Positions 47,401 through 60,059 are shown, counted from the stretch's first letter. The stretch: DNA of 64,000 nt from Owenia fusiformis (GCA_903813345.2 CAIIXF020000011.1:13315754-13379753), one strand, 5' to 3'. Program-made: numbers and translations. Notes: a model not told the origin generated them from the sequence alone.

Positions 47401-48363
47401 CAAGCCAATGAAATATATGTGTCCTCAGAAATTCCTTGGAACATAGAATTATAGAGAATTTACATTTAACTGTACAAATGTACAAAGTCTGTTTACACAT
47501 TTAAGAATTTTATTTTATGACGACGCTGACAGATAGATCAAACTGCCTGAAGTTGCAGAAGAAATAGTTGCAATGTTGCCATTGATATGTTATAATGGTA
47601 TTAATACGTTATTGGCACGTTCTTGTACGTTCATATAAAGAAACTCAATATCTTCATGGAATAATAATGAAGCTTTCCTCGTGATCGAAGCGGGACCTCC
47701 TCATGTTTTCAGCGGGACCTCCTCATGTTTTCAGCGGGGCCACTGAAACACCTTTAATGTTGTATTTCGACCCCCATGGCAGACGTAATTGCACAGTTAC
47801 TTTACTTATCAATACAGACCATATTGATCCAATGTGAATTATGGAGTATGTAAATCGTATTTATTGCCTTTATTTTAACGATAAAAGTAATATATGAACA
47901 GTAAATTATGCAAACGTGCATGTTGACGCCCCTCTTTTCAATGCCAGTGAAGAAGAATCATTTTTTATGTCATTGTTTGTCAAATGTATCTGTTTTTAAA
48001 GTATTGCTGGAGTATGGAAGAACAGTAATAAGTATTTTCATCCTTTTGGTCCATTTTCCAAAGTGATGCAAATAAACAGGACTATGCTCGCGATTTCAGC
48101 GGGAACTTGCTCGCGACTTTGAAATCATAGCGGGGCTTTGGATACTACCCGTGAAAATGTTTTCTAAAATAGAACACTCTGCTCTACTATTGCATACATG
48201 TCTTTCACGCCACTAATACTTTCATACGATACTCAACTCAGTCAACCAATTCATGCACTACTGAATAATTCATTCACTCAATCACTCACTCTAAAAACAA
48301 TCTAATTATGAAATTAAGTCCTAACATCCCACACTATTACACTGTACATCATAATACCTTACA

Positions 48364-48590
48364 GGGCTTTAACATGGGATTTAGGAGTAGGTACCCTGTA
48401 CAAGTAGGGTTTTGAAGGGAGGTTGAAGGGGTACAATATGTACCCTTCAAAAGTAAGATTTTAACAGGGGTCAATAGGTGGGCCCCGGTGTAGACACCCT
48501 GTAAAATGGTTCTATAACAGGGGTTGAGGATTGAAGATATCCTGGAAAAGCTTGTCTTTAACATGGGTTAGGATGTTGGTTATAGTAGGG
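48364..48590 (+). repeat. Degenerate tandem repeat, roughly 45-53 bp units
   Basis: Units begin near 48371, 48414, 48463, 48516 and 48560 with variants of TTTAACAGGGGT followed by a GTACCCTGTA-like block. Unit length varies from 43 to 53 bp. An open frame on the minus strand (48349-48564) comes from the repeat. Confidence 0.6.
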
Positions 48591-49269
48591 GCTTAATGTG
48601 GTCTTAACAAGCTCCAACGTTCCTCCCATAGGGTGGTTAGTCACAATTTTTTCTCTAAAACTAAATTGTATTGTTGTAGCCAGAATGTTTCGGGTCACTA
48701 CGAAAAAAAGTTATCAAAGGATTAATGCAAATGCCTTTTATATGAACAAAATGTCAACTACGGGGGAGTTTCCTGCCCCTGCGATCCGATTTGTCCACTT
48801 AGAATAAGATAAGCCATGTAACCAAATCCATGTATTCCATTCTGACAGAATTTCATCTAAGTTTATTATGTTCGAAATCCCGAATGTCCCCGGGAGAATC
48901 TCTCTTCGAAATCATAATGTCAGATAGATACAAAATAATACTGATATCTGTAGACACGTACTTAATTTGGCTCCCGTTTTAATTAGACGGATTGACGGAT
49001 TCAGAAAATCCGCCAAATTAAAGATCCGTCAAATTTCTGTTTGGAAGTTTTGTCCAATGCACTTCAGAAATTAAACTTCTGGGGCCCCTTTTCCTGTCAA
49101 CTGAACATGTCCTCAATTCTACATTATCCCAAAAAAATACAGAAAATATCTTAGTAAATACCCATCCTAATGACATAAACCATGGGCTTTCAAGAAAATC
49201 TCTCCCGCCAAATTAAATAGCCGCCAATATTTGAAATTGAGCAAATTCGTCAAATTAAGTAGTGTCAAA

Positions 49270-49425
49270 ATAAGTGTACCTATAGTATCTGTAAGGGGGG
49301 GAGGCTCAAGGCATAAAGATTACCGGGAGATACAAACCGGAGAAATAGACTGCAATCATAGACTCTCTTGAATCTTCACCTATGTGGAGGAAATAAAGAC
49401 ACTGAACTGAACTGAACTGAACTGA
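49270..49425 (+). mobile_element. Possible retroposon 3' tail ending in (ACTGA)n
   Basis: A unique-looking stretch with GGAAATAAAGACA ends in four to five copies of ACTGA. Some CR1/L2-like LINEs and SINEs end in short tandem tails. No coding remnant is visible upstream, so this is tentative. Confidence 0.3.
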
Positions 49426-49429
49426 TATC

Positions 49430-51415
49430 CTTTCTATGAAGAAGCAAAAACGCAATCAAACAGTTAATTACTCAGATGCGAGTAGGTAGTTACCAGTTTC
49501 GCCACCAGGTGGCTGATTCGGGGGAATTAACATGGCAGGGTATTACGAAATTCCCTTGAACTTGAATATGCATCAGTTTTAGTGGTTCACTTTTCATATT
49601 ACCCTTATGTATCTGATAGGTATACAAATTAACATATGTCCAGTAAAAGAAAATATTATCTGCCCAACACAAGAAAAGATATTTCACTTTTTGTGGTTTT
49701 ACAACATGGGGTCTATGGGGAATCTCCCCGACCTAGAATTCACATTTTCAAAGAAAATTAAATTTAGAAAGTTGATAAACTCTTTTCAAAACCACATTAC
49801 TAAATGTAATTTTACATGTAGATTCCAAATATGACATCAGTTTGACTGAATTGTGAATTTTTAATGACATAAATCAAGATTATTTCTACTCGCATCTGGG
49901 ATATTAATTATTGTGTGATCACAGATCCAAGAAATCAATTCCAAGATCATAATTATTACTTTGTATTTAGTTCGTTGTATTTTTGAAAAGGGGTATCTAA
50001 CACAGGTTTTAGGTCGATATAAAGATGGCAGCACCAGCAATCAAGTATTATCTTTTTGGGAAATTATAAATAAACACATATCGATTATCATGCCATCTCT
50101 ATTTAAAATTATTTCTATCGACATGTTCTACAACGTCACGGCCGTAAAACGGACACAATTATTTTCGGATTGTTCGATTTCTGCTAGAGAATTCAACAAA
50201 TCTTCGAGTTTTATTTTCCTTGAGAAACTTAACATAAAAATCGTTAAATGAAAGGGCCCATAATATGGTAAACGCTTATTGAGTTATCCTTCACGGGGTT
50301 ACAATGATCGGGAAAATTATGGGCTTTTATGACCTTACCGTATGAATAACCATGTTTGTTTGAAGTTTAAGACATTCCAAGAAATCCAACAATTATCAAT
50401 TATGGGATTCACCTAATGATATTAGGGGATTTACCTGATATTGTTATATTGACTTATGTCTGTCTTTTGGAAAGATCACATCAATGATTGTGGATTAATT
50501 GATTAACAGATCGCTCTTTTATAAAGCCGTGACAGCTATAAGCATAGAAGTGGTCAAGAATGTCTGTTCGTTAAAAATGATCGGGGTTGGGTTAGATCTC
50601 CAAAAGAGAAGATAGTTCGACTTTTTTTCAATATGTTCAGTTTTATTAAAAGGATTGCTTTAAAGTTGCACGTGGGAGATATAATTGTGTGGAAAGGGAA
50701 TTATTGCTTAATAGCTGTTTAATGAAGCCAATCCTATTGAAGTTAACATTGATTGTTTGAATTATTAATGAAAACAAATTGATTGTTTCCAGCACTTTGT
50801 GTATTGGAATCCATTATATTTATTTTTTATTTATTTTAATTTTATTATAGTGTCATGAGTTGAAATACAATTACATATATAAAACTATAGTACACTGTTA
50901 AAATCACCCCAGGCCCCCTATGGGCCTATAAGACACTTTTGTAAAAACATATAAATCATGTTTTGTAAATAAAATGTTCCCGTCGTTTAAGCATCCGGTC
51001 ACAGGCTTTTGCAGTGAAGAGACAAATTCTGTCATTAGACATTAAATGAAATCATTTGTTGTCTGTATGTGCAGTCTATTTGCCTTATGATAATACATTT
51101 AATGTACACTGGTTCTCCTAATAGTATTTCCTCATAAATATCCAAACTTTAATCAACAGCAGTTTCAAAATTATCGTATATTGTATTTCACCTGAACTTT
51201 TGTAAAATATCGTATATGGTATGAGAGCTGTGAAAGATATTGTATATGGTATAAAATGGGTGAAAAAAGATTGTATATGGTATATAATAGAGCTGAAAAA
51301 ATATTATATATGGATTTTCAACACCCTCTATACACCCCCCCCCCAAAAAAAAGTCACAGTTGTTAATGATAATATTCCCATTTTACAATTCAATGGGTTT
51401 TAGATAACCCAATTA
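49430..51415. other. Long stretch without recognised genes
   Basis: Open frames at 49607-49834 and 49961-50251 are AT-rich and featureless. Near 50830-50990 an A/T-rich tail beside AGGCCCCCTATGGGCCTATA could be the 3'UTR of a minus-strand retroposon; this is not certain. Near 51175-51300 the words CGTATATGGTAT and TGTATATGGTATA recur four times in a loose tandem pattern. Confidence 0.4.
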
Positions 51416-51421
51416 CCATTA

Positions 51422-52120
51422 TACAGGGCGTTCAATAAGTATTGCTAATTTTGCTATAACTTTTGTTATGTTTGCTTTTTCTTCATGGAACTTTCACAAC
51501 ATAAGGTACATATATCTGACTTTGGCCAATGAAAATGTCAAGTCAATTGAATTAGTAATAGTAAAGTTATGGTTACTAAGGTAACCAGTGTCATGGATAT
51601 GCGGGGCAAAGTTCTGCTGACGTCACTTTGGACAACATTTTAAGTATTGAAAGCAGTATCATGTAATACTCTTGGGATATTCAGTGCAGTTATAAATAAT
51701 CCACTCCAGAGTCACTTCATGATCCATTTTCACTTCATGAGGTGCTCAAAAGAGGCACCCTCAGCGTCAATGCACAGTTGCTGTCTGGGGTCCCACTCGT
51801 GGTACACATTTTTGAAGCCACCCTTGAAGCATGTGGCTAGGGAGGTTTTCACTGCAGACATCAGTTGATTGAGATTCTGGTGTGATATCATCCTCTCAGA
51901 TCTCTTTTTTGCTGGGGCGATTACAGCAAAATCCAGTAGGACATTATCCGGGGAATATGCTGCGTGGGGCAATGCTTCCATCCCAAGCTCTGTTATTGTA
52001 TTTTGGACAATAGAGGATCTGTGAGCAGGCCATTATCCTGGTGGAACCTATCAGCCGGGCAGCAAGACCCCTGGTTTCAATTGTCTACGTTGTTTGGCAT
52101 TAAAATGTGGTGTTCTTCCG
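51422..52120 (-). pseudogene. mariner (DD34D) transposon relic, C-terminal part
   Basis: The outer end TACAGGGCGTTCAATAAGTA begins at a TA. On the minus strand, 51981-51730 is open and reads MEALPHAAYSPDNVLLDFAV, with CIDAEGASFEH near the end. This is the mariner C-terminus, where PYSPDLAPSD carries the third catalytic aspartate (here in LLDF). Just upstream, FHQDN sits one base out of frame from AHRSSIVQNTITEL. The second and third aspartates would be 34 residues apart, as in DD34D mariners. The N-terminal half and the other end are missing. The outer 190 bp recurs, inverted, at 60060-60248. Confidence 0.85.
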
Positions 52121-52129
52121 CGGAGAGAA

Positions 52130-52985
52130 AGTAGTTCGTTAATTGGATTTCTATGAAATGACAGCCTGTTTCAAACTAAGTTAAAGGGTATTAGCAAAAC
52201 TTTTAACTTTATATTTATCCAATATTATGTGAGAGTGTAGTCTCAAGCGTCGGTCTGATGTACTTTTGAACGAATATCTTATTCATGGGAGTTGCTGTGA
52301 CGTATTTCCCGATGGATCCAATACGATATATTTTTTAACCAAAACTAACGCTTGCATCACAAATTTTACTGGGCCGTTTGATGATAACGTTTGTTATATT
52401 TTATCATATTCAGATATGTGATAGCCCTAATGACGCCGGTTCTTTTCCTCCTTGTGGCCTAATCAAATTCACAATATGAGTTGGCAAGATTTGACTTTGA
52501 AATTGGGCTTCGCACTTCAAACGATTTCATTTTTTATTTTGACATGGGTAGAAATAAAGGGTTTAAACTCTACCAGAAACTTACAGAAAGTCTAGAAAAG
52601 CAATTTATTTTGAAAATATACGTTCAAATGCATCTTTGCTGAGATTTCTAATGTTAGGTATTAAAGCTACTCACTTTTCTCCATGTTTTACTGCAGACGA
52701 TGATTATTTGTGCTGTGAAAAAACTAAATAATTGTTGAGCCAAAACCGTAAGTCTGGGCCGTTTTATGATAACAATAATTTCATTTTCTCAAATAAGTGT
52801 TTTTTTATAGTGCTGATTCCAAATTTTATTGCTGTCTCAATAATCAATTGAAAGACGCAAGAAAAGTTGGTGAATTTCAATCATGAAGATAGGTGAAAAA
52901 TGACAGGTCCCCAATCAATTATATACGGCGCCATCTTTTTGCATAGTTCAAGGTCACTGAAATATTGCTGAAACCAAGGAGGATT
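52130..52985. other. Intergenic stretch
   Basis: No gene was seen. A GGGCCGTTT-TGATAAC phrase occurs at about 52371 and again near 52758, hinting at an old local duplication. Confidence 0.4.
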
Positions 52986-53450
52986 GGCCAAAATGCCCTA
53001 ATACGTCACTTCCGCTGAATAGAAAAAAGTAGTATTCAAAAATAAATGTAGTCCCAACACAATTGTGATCATGACGAGTCAGTAAGCTAGTATGTAGGCA
53101 CAGTTGTAATCTTTTTGCAATGGCAACATGCCATTTCTTCTGAAAATGCGTTTATTTGGGTTATCTGAAGGAAAATTTCGAGTCAAGTGGCGTATTAATT
53201 TTGCCTTCATTTTTGTGAATTTCAATTTGTGTCTGCAGAGAGAGGGGGTAGTGTCACAATTGACCAATTATTTCAAAAAGTAGATGATTGGCCCCTATTG
53301 AGTTTAGTGTCAAGATGTAGCTTAGACATAGCTTTAGAACCTCAGATAGGCCAGTGAGGCCACATAAATCCATAACTCGAGATAAAAAGCCAGGCGTTTG
53401 CCCTTTTGCCCATTGACTAGTATGGTGACGTGAATTAGGGCAGTTTTGCC
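52986..53450 (+). repeat. 465-bp direct repeat with inverted ends, copy 1
   Basis: Apparently identical to 54316-54780 (offset 1330). Each copy starts GGCCAAAATGCCCTAATACG and ends in the near inverse, ATTAGGGCAGTTTTGCC, so each looks like a MITE. The open frames 53079-53267 and 54409-54597 are the same repeat sequence read twice. Confidence 0.85.
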
Positions 53451-54315
53451 TATTAGTCACATGTGAAAGTGACCAAAATTTTTTAAAACTACTCAGAATC
53501 GCCCAGAATTGAAGTTTATCAGTGTGAAACATATTTTGGACGGAGGCAAAAAGGGGAATTTTCATGAACAAATTTAATGTTTTTGCTGAATCAGCAGTTT
53601 TCGCTTTTTACCCCAAAAACCACTGATTTTGACGATATTTGGCTACAATTTTGTCCTTAGTGACCCCTAAATGTCATTTGTTGTCGTAAATGGGGAAGCC
53701 AACGAGTTGCTATTCATCATAAAGATTGAATTTTCCATCTTATGGTTTCCAGTACAGAAAGAAGGTACATATCGGGGGTGCAGTCAGAAATTGGTGAGTT
53801 AAGTGTCAATTTTTGATGTATTTGTTCACTCTGAATGACTACATTCGAGCTAAAAAATATCTCAAAAGTCCCAATTCTCTAGGCCAGAGTCAAAACTGAT
53901 CAAATTTGTCATCATTTTTCAAATCAGGAGGTTGTTGAATGGAATAAAGTATGAAAAAGTGATGATTTTAGTAAGATTTTGCCAAAAAGTGGGCCAAATT
54001 TGTCCAATTTTCTGGTTCACGGTTCAGTGATTTTGGCTAAAAATCGCAATATGCAATAAAATACTCAATTTCTTGACACGATACTGAAAAATGTCACAAC
54101 CAGGCAGTGGATTTCATGATGTAAATGAAAAACTAGTCAAATTTAAAGGAAAACCATTGGGTTCTTGGAAAAATGACCCCAGGGGTAATGAAGTAGCCAT
54201 ATTTTTCATAATTGCTGTCAGAATATTCTTAAACTGCACAAAACTACTTGAGAAACTCTAGTAAATTGGAAAAACGCAATTTAAAGCCAGAAATCATCCA
54301 ACCATGTGGCTATTA

Positions 54316-54780
54316 GGCCAAAATGCCCTAATACGTCACTTCCGCTGAATAGAAAAAAGTAGTATTCAAAAATAAATGTAGTCCCAACACAATTGTGATC
54401 ATGACGAGTCAGTAAGCTAGTATGTAGGCACAGTTGTAATCTTTTTGCAATGGCAACATGCCATTTCTTCTGAAAATGCGTTTATTTGGGTTATCTGAAG
54501 GAAAATTTCGAGTCAAGTGGCGTATTAATTTTGCCTTCATTTTTGTGAATTTCAATTTGTGTCTGCAGAGAGAGGGGGTAGTGTCACAATTGACCAATTA
54601 TTTCAAAAAGTAGATGATTGGCCCCTATTGAGTTTAGTGTCAAGATGTAGCTTAGACATAGCTTTAGAACCTCAGATAGGCCAGTGAGGCCACATAAATC
54701 CATAACTCGAGATAAAAAGCCAGGCGTTTGCCCTTTTGCCCATTGACTAGTATGGTGACGTGAATTAGGGCAGTTTTGCC
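54316..54780 (+). repeat. 465-bp direct repeat with inverted ends, copy 2
   Basis: Second copy of 52986-53450. TATTA flanks the inner side of both copies (after copy 1, before copy 2), and ATTGG occurs at both outer edges. This fits either a tandem MITE insertion or a short two-ended element with 865 bp inside. Confidence 0.8.
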
Positions 54781-55103
54781 ATTGGAAGCCAGGGTTCCAA
54801 CTCGATATTCTTTAATCTCCACGCATGCGTCATTTGCTATTCGTGTCTGTATAATTTGTACGACTGCATGGAGAATGACCCGATACTCTCCAACAAAGCT
54901 ATCGCTAGGTGATTGTTTTGCAGAATATCGGTGTTGCATTCTGGGAGCCAATCCTCCTTGGCTGAAACGAAGTCTTTTCTGTGGAATTATGCGATAATCT
55001 GGCTCGATTAGGCTAAGTTATGATCTTTTCTTGTTGAGAGGTGTCATGCATTTATATAAGATGTCAACTAATTATCAAGAAAAGGTATGTATAATTCCAT
55101 TAT

Positions 55104-55344
55104 TACAGTTGGGGACATAAATAAATGACAGGTGGATTTGCTGAAGTGAGGATTTCCCATGTTAAAAATAAGAGAATTTACAAGAGGCCATACATCAGTG
55201 GATGAGATTATACAAAATGTAAAATATACAAATTTTAAGGGATATATATCTAGACAATATTTGAAATTATGGGCTTTCAGACCACCATAATTAGGAAATG
55301 GTGATCGAAAATCGACCTGTCATTTATTTTTGTCCCCAACTGTA
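55104..55344. mobile_element. Tc1/mariner-type MITE with CAGTTGGGGACA ends, 241 bp
   Basis: TACAGTTGGGGACATAAATA at left pairs with TATTTTTGTCCCCAACTGTA at right over about 29 bp; TA borders; no coding sequence. Confidence 0.85.
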
Positions 55345-55816
55345 CGTCGAAATCGTTACGATTACAGTATTTTTTTCAAGAATTTGATTTTGGAATTTGT
55401 GAATTTGATTCTGATTTTTAAGAAGTACGGCACTGTACATGTATCTCCAACTAGGAATGAAATAATTTTATACGAATACCACTAGACTTCAATAATGAAG
55501 TCCATATGCACTAATGGGAGCCCGGGAATGGGAGGACTTTGTATAAAAAACCTCCTACCTCATACATCTACCCACCTACGTGGGACATGATACAGTCATT
55601 GAAGGTTTCAATTTTAAAGATTTTTAAATCTCAACATAGCTCTAATTATTTCCACAACCCCGGCTTTATTTTAAGACAGATCCATGAATAAAGGCATATG
55701 GGTGCATTGTAATGTGTAATGACCTGAGGGCGCCCCAGGGGAATAACTAACTAACGACTGCAAGCATAGGTCCAACAAGCCAGATAAAGAAATTGAAAGA
55801 AAGTGTGCTAAATTTG

Positions 55817-55877
55817 ATGCCCCAAGTGGGAATCGAACCCAGCTGGGCTGTAGTAGCAGCTTGCTACCAAGGGTCGT
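55817..55877 (-). mobile_element. tRNA-derived SINE remnant (A and B boxes)
   Basis: On the minus strand TGGTAGCAAGCTGCTA resembles a polymerase III A box, and GGTTCGATTCC, a perfect B box, follows about 25 bp later. The flanking sequence does not pair into an acceptor stem, so this is a SINE head or tRNA pseudogene rather than a working tRNA. Confidence 0.55.
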
Positions 55878-55887
55878 TACAAATGCA

Positions 55888-56058
55888 CAGGCCCGTAGCC
55901 AGGGGGGTTCGGAGGGTTCGGGCCAAAATTTCTTTCAAAATCATGCAGTTTTTCACCATTTTGACTACTTTTTGAGTGATTTTTGGCAAAGTGAACCCCC
56001 CCCCTAGAATTTTTGGGAAAAGTGAACCCCCCCTTGGAAAATTCTTGCTACGGGCCTG
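55888..56058. mobile_element. MITE with CAGGCCCGT...ACGGGCCTG ends, copy 2
   Basis: Same family as 5251-5420: ends CAGGCCCGTAGCC and GCTACGGGCCTG, interior TTTCAAAATCATGCAGTTTT, with C and G runs. AATGCA at 55882-55887 and 56059-56064 forms an exact 6-bp target duplication. Confidence 0.85.
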
Positions 56059-57607
56059 AATGCATCTATAATTCATCATAAACTAAGATTTAATAAACTA
56101 AGATCTTTGAACCCTTCAAAGACTGTATCATGTCCAATGTACGTGGGTAGGTATGTATGAGGTAGGAGGTTTTTTATACAAAGTCCTGGGGGAGAGTGAT
56201 TTGAACATTTAATGTACCCAAGATCTGACTATAGCCTCTTTCGAGCTTACATAGATGATTACTTAAATACATGTACAGTATCGCTTCAAAGTACATTATT
56301 TATGCAGTCTACATGTAACGTCCATGTTTGTGTGCTCTACTGTTGTGTATCTCGATTCCAGGACCATCACACACGGACCCACATTTTATCTGAACAACCA
56401 TGCAGTGAGTACACAAGGTGACGAACTGCTGGGATGGACCGCTGAGGATAAGGGGACATGATGATATACAACATAATCTATTTGCTTAGTCATTGGATTG
56501 AGTACAAGGATCTCTATACAATATGGAGCTCTGGGACAACTGTCAGTCAAATTATTGTGTGCTGCATTGTATTTCATCTTTATATCTGTCCAAGAAGTTG
56601 GGAGTATGTCTGTCTGCTGGATATGGGACTGAGATTAGCAAGAATATATAACATTCAGGTAATAGTATTTGTGTGCAAGCGATCAAGATTCCTCTGGCGA
56701 TTTCCGTAGCACTATCAGTTATCACACGTTTCAGCATAGCATAGAACCTGAATGACAGAGAAATTCAGATCATTGTTGACAATGTGCCTGATGAAAAGTC
56801 ATGTCTGATTGTTAGTTTATCATAATCTTATATAAATATAGATATCAACTATCCATTATTAGTGATACTTGTTGCACTTTCAATGATTCTGCAAAGTGTA
56901 TTCCACTGACCCTTTAGGCTTTGGGTAATACACTTTTCTAGAATCGTTAAAAGATGAACAAGTATTTTTAAATTAAACCGTATGAAATATTTGTATAACT
57001 TTTAACATCTTTTAAAACTTTGTTGATTGACAAAATGTGCAATGAAATAGTTTAAGGGTGACAATGTTATTCTGCTTTTATAATTTCAAATAGTAGTCAA
57101 AATGTAGATATAAAATTTCTCTTCTATATATTTCCAGGCCAATGGGGTACTGGCTGACTGGACCCAATCAAGAGAGACATGTTTCGAGGAATGCAGAGCA
57201 ACAATGATTAATTAATAATTGACCTAGGAAAATAGGATTATGTATCTACATAATATACAAATCAAGATACCCTGTGCTGATTATTGTTGCATCAGAATAT
57301 TCTGAATACTGTTATAAGTTTTGGAAAAATGAAGCTGTAAATAGTATCATTGACAACAAATATCCAGATGTATTGAGAAACAATTAATGTTGAGAGGGGA
57401 CATTCAAGATGGAATATACATTAAAGTTCAACTTAGCAAGAATTTGGTGAGTCTTTCATTGACCAAAAACACTAACACTGTTCTTTGTTAAAAGTGTCAA
57501 GGCATAAACTGTAAAGTCTGATGTCTCACAAATCTATTAATCAGAAAGGAGGGACTAAATTCAATTACTGGCAGATGGATTAATCCACTAAATGTTTATG
57601 GTAAACT

Positions 57608-57677
57608 CATTGAAATATGAAAAGAACATTCATTGAAATATGAATAGAATATTCATTGAAATATGAATAGAATATTG
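57608..57677 (+). repeat. 23-bp tandem repeat, three copies
   Basis: CATTGAAATATGAAAAGAA and close variants start at 57608, 57631 and 57654. Confidence 0.75.
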
Positions 57678-58462
57678 GCAAGTACCATTATATTTAAATG
57701 AGTTGGGCATAAGATAGTTAAAGGACCAGGTATAGTATGGCAAGTGATTTTAGACAATCATATTTTTATGAGTACTTTATGAGTTTAGATACAACTTTTC
57801 TCATTAACACAATATGTTATCTCTCAAGAAAATTCTCAAGGATAATAAAAATATCAATTAAACAATTCAAATATTTATGAATAGCAACCCCATGTCAACA
57901 TTTCTTTCAAAATATTGAAGTCATTTACTCACAAAGAGGATCTTCTCTTTATTTTAATTGCATGAAAAGATTATTCAACAAGGGGTCTAAACCTCTTCAA
58001 TTCATATGTAGAAATGTAAAGAAATTGAAATTAAATTTTGTAAACAGGCAAAGGAAATAATGTTCAGTTTTTTTAAATAAATCTACTTGTATTGCAATAA
58101 CATACTGTATGGAATTTCTTATTTACCCTTTTTCTAATCTAATTTTTAGTGGAAATGAAATGATAATTGAAATTGAAATTTAATCAGGAATTGAGATAAA
58201 TATACCAAACCAAAATGCAAAAGTGTCTACAGCACCCAGGTGCTCTCACTGAAAGGAAGTAGGGTGTTCTCCATTATGATCTCCCCATCTTATCCAAATA
58301 TGTTATTAATTCATGAAACATAACAGTATAAACTTTGGATTCACAAAGTTGTATGGCGTTTCATAAGTGTAATAACTGAATAAGTTGCTTTTGAAGCATT
58401 TTTCTATAGCCATTTTGTAGGAAAAAAATGATGAAAAATGTTTAATCTTTTAATTTGAAGTG

Positions 58463-58569
58463 TGACCTGAATTGATTGCAAACTTCATATTTGCACATCT
58501 GACAGTCTGATGTGATATACCATTTTTGTGATATTGTGAAATTATTTAATTTGCAATCGATTCAGGTCA
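58463..58569. repeat. Hairpin with 20-bp arms, 107 bp
   Basis: TGACCTGAATTGATTGCAAA pairs with TTTGCAATCGATTCAGGTCA with one mismatch. Probably a small fold-back MITE. Confidence 0.75.
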
Positions 58570-60059
58570 TAGTGTATTTTAGGTATTTTTCGAAAATCAA
58601 TAGAAACCAATGGCTTCAATTGGAATCTAATGTTATCCATATGTTAAGTCGATGGAGCACATCCAATGTCAAGTATATACACCCTTGCTGAACTTAGTGA
58701 CCTCATCCTCAGCCCATGTGGCTCCAAATGCTTAAATATTTTCCAAAGTATTATGTGACATTGCATTCTTTATGTTACACCTAAAAATCATTCATTTTGT
58801 TCATGGGGAAATCATAAAGGAGAGTGCACTAGACCCTTTATGTTGGTACACCTTCAGAATGGGCTTTTATTTGTAACAACATTAAAATTCATATTTGTAT
58901 TAAGTGGCCTTGAATGAAAAATATGATTTTGAGTGACCCCTCATATATAATATTGCACCCCACGACTTTAATGGAAAGGTACATTGAGTGCCTTTGTCAA
59001 CCAAGGTCACAATCACCTAGGCAGTGATAAACTATAACACAGCATGTTATGTGCAGTATATAGAAGTCCATGACTCCATGTACATGTATTAACCTCCTAT
59101 AGACATGATAGAGACTAAAAGGGCTCTATAGCCAACCCTTTCTGGCCGGCCAGTTATCTTCTCCCGGCCGGATATCCTGCTGGTATAGTAACAGTTCTTT
59201 GAAAAGGGATTGTAAATGCAGGAGAGAGTGGATTTTGTCTAAAAACTTGATAGAATGCAGTCAGAATTCGATTTCATCTATAGATGTCACGCCGTCCGGT
59301 CAAAACATACAAAGGTCAAACTGAGTTCAGAGTTTTAATGGCGGTAGGTTTGGAATCGTTTTTAACCACTCGATCATGTCTGTTTTCTCAACTTATATTT
59401 AATCGAATAAGTTATTTTATACAAGGGACATATGTATAGATATATATGCTCCGTCGAGGGTAGTAATCAATACTATATTTTACGTTTTTGCTTAGTAATT
59501 GCGACTTGAAACGGTGTTTTCAACAAAAAAGTTGAAAATCTGACAAACTTCTGTTCGCCACGACAGACGTGCGTGATTGTTTCAATATTAGCAGCGTAGA
59601 TCAGGCATCTTAAGCTCAACGATTCTGTGTAATTTCAGGAATTATGATCATATATTTTGCGTGTTACAAGCAATTCAATTTTCGAAATGAGAGATCTCAG
59701 AAATTTCTGACGAAGAAAATTTTTGTTGAACGTCAGCGGATTAATATATCGTGACGTCACGGATTTTAATGCTAACAATGGACTTGAGGGGCTTGCTGCC
59801 CGGCTGTATAGTTCGATATTGCTTGGCAGGACAGCCTTTCTATCAGCCATTTTGTTTCAAGGGGGTATGACATCATCATGCAACTATCATCTTCTCCTTT
59901 GATAATCAATGTACTATACATATTGTGATGTCATAGTTCGTTGTTATATAATAAATATAATTTAAATTGACAACATCAAGATTTGACCATATGAGCAGTT
60001 TCTATTAATTAAAGTGTTTATTTGATGTATAACAATAATTTATCATGTAAACCCTTAAA

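Larger units (their letters stand above)
45605..48149. mobile_element. Second fold-back element (2.5 kb) with perfect 63-bp inverted ends
   Basis: The 63-bp ends (GGTAGTATCCAAAGCCCCGC... at 45605-45667 and the inverse at 48087-48149) are identical. Inner repeats of about 24 bp, CCCCGCTGAAAACATGAGGA, occur two to three times at 46042-46105 and inverted at 47689-47741. They share the core CCCGCTGAAA-C--GAG with the ends, which suggests repeated binding sites for one protein. The centre is the ACGN array at 46590-47400. No transposase frame and no clear target duplication were found. Confidence 0.8.
55533..56187. mobile_element. MITE with about 72-bp inverted ends, hosting nested insertions
   Basis: AGGACTTTGTATAAAAAACC at 55533 returns inverted at about 56168-56187, and the pairing continues to GATACAGTC/GACTGTATC (55604 and 56112). 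Inside lie a SINE-like tRNA remnant and a complete CAGGCCCGT MITE with its own 6-bp duplication, so this element is older than the MITE. Confidence 0.75.
56200..60055. other. Long stretch without a supported gene
   Basis: Exon-like pieces with splice motifs exist (56362-56403 before GTGAGT; 57137-57214 after ATATTTCCAG, open to a stop) but do not join into a convincing protein. Small structures are the 23-bp tandem at 57608-57677, the hairpin at 58463-58569 and a looser inverted pair at 56879-56951 (AGTGTATT/AATACACT). Near 59785-59805 CTTGCTGCCCGGCTG matches a piece of the mariner relic at about 52060, inverted, suggesting that the mariner end at 60248 extends further left. Confidence 0.4.

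Noticed and set aside
46578-47500. Many overlapping frames (RTNERTNART on +, FVRPFVRAFVR on -) up to 162 aa
   Set aside because: They arise from the ACGN tetranucleotide array, which lacks stop codons in several frames; there are no splice or start signals and no domain.
52986-54780. Classical LTR retrotransposon
   Set aside because: The 465-bp direct repeats lack TG...CA ends, there is no primer-binding site, and the 865-bp interior has no coding sequence.
55817-55877. Functional tRNA gene
   Set aside because: The B box is good and the A box fair, but no acceptor stem pairs, and it lies inside a transposon.
56524-56650. Small cysteine-containing ORF with a defensin-like C-x3-C and G-x-C pattern
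   Set aside because: No signal peptide, too few cysteines for the fold, and no clear exon borders; likely chance.
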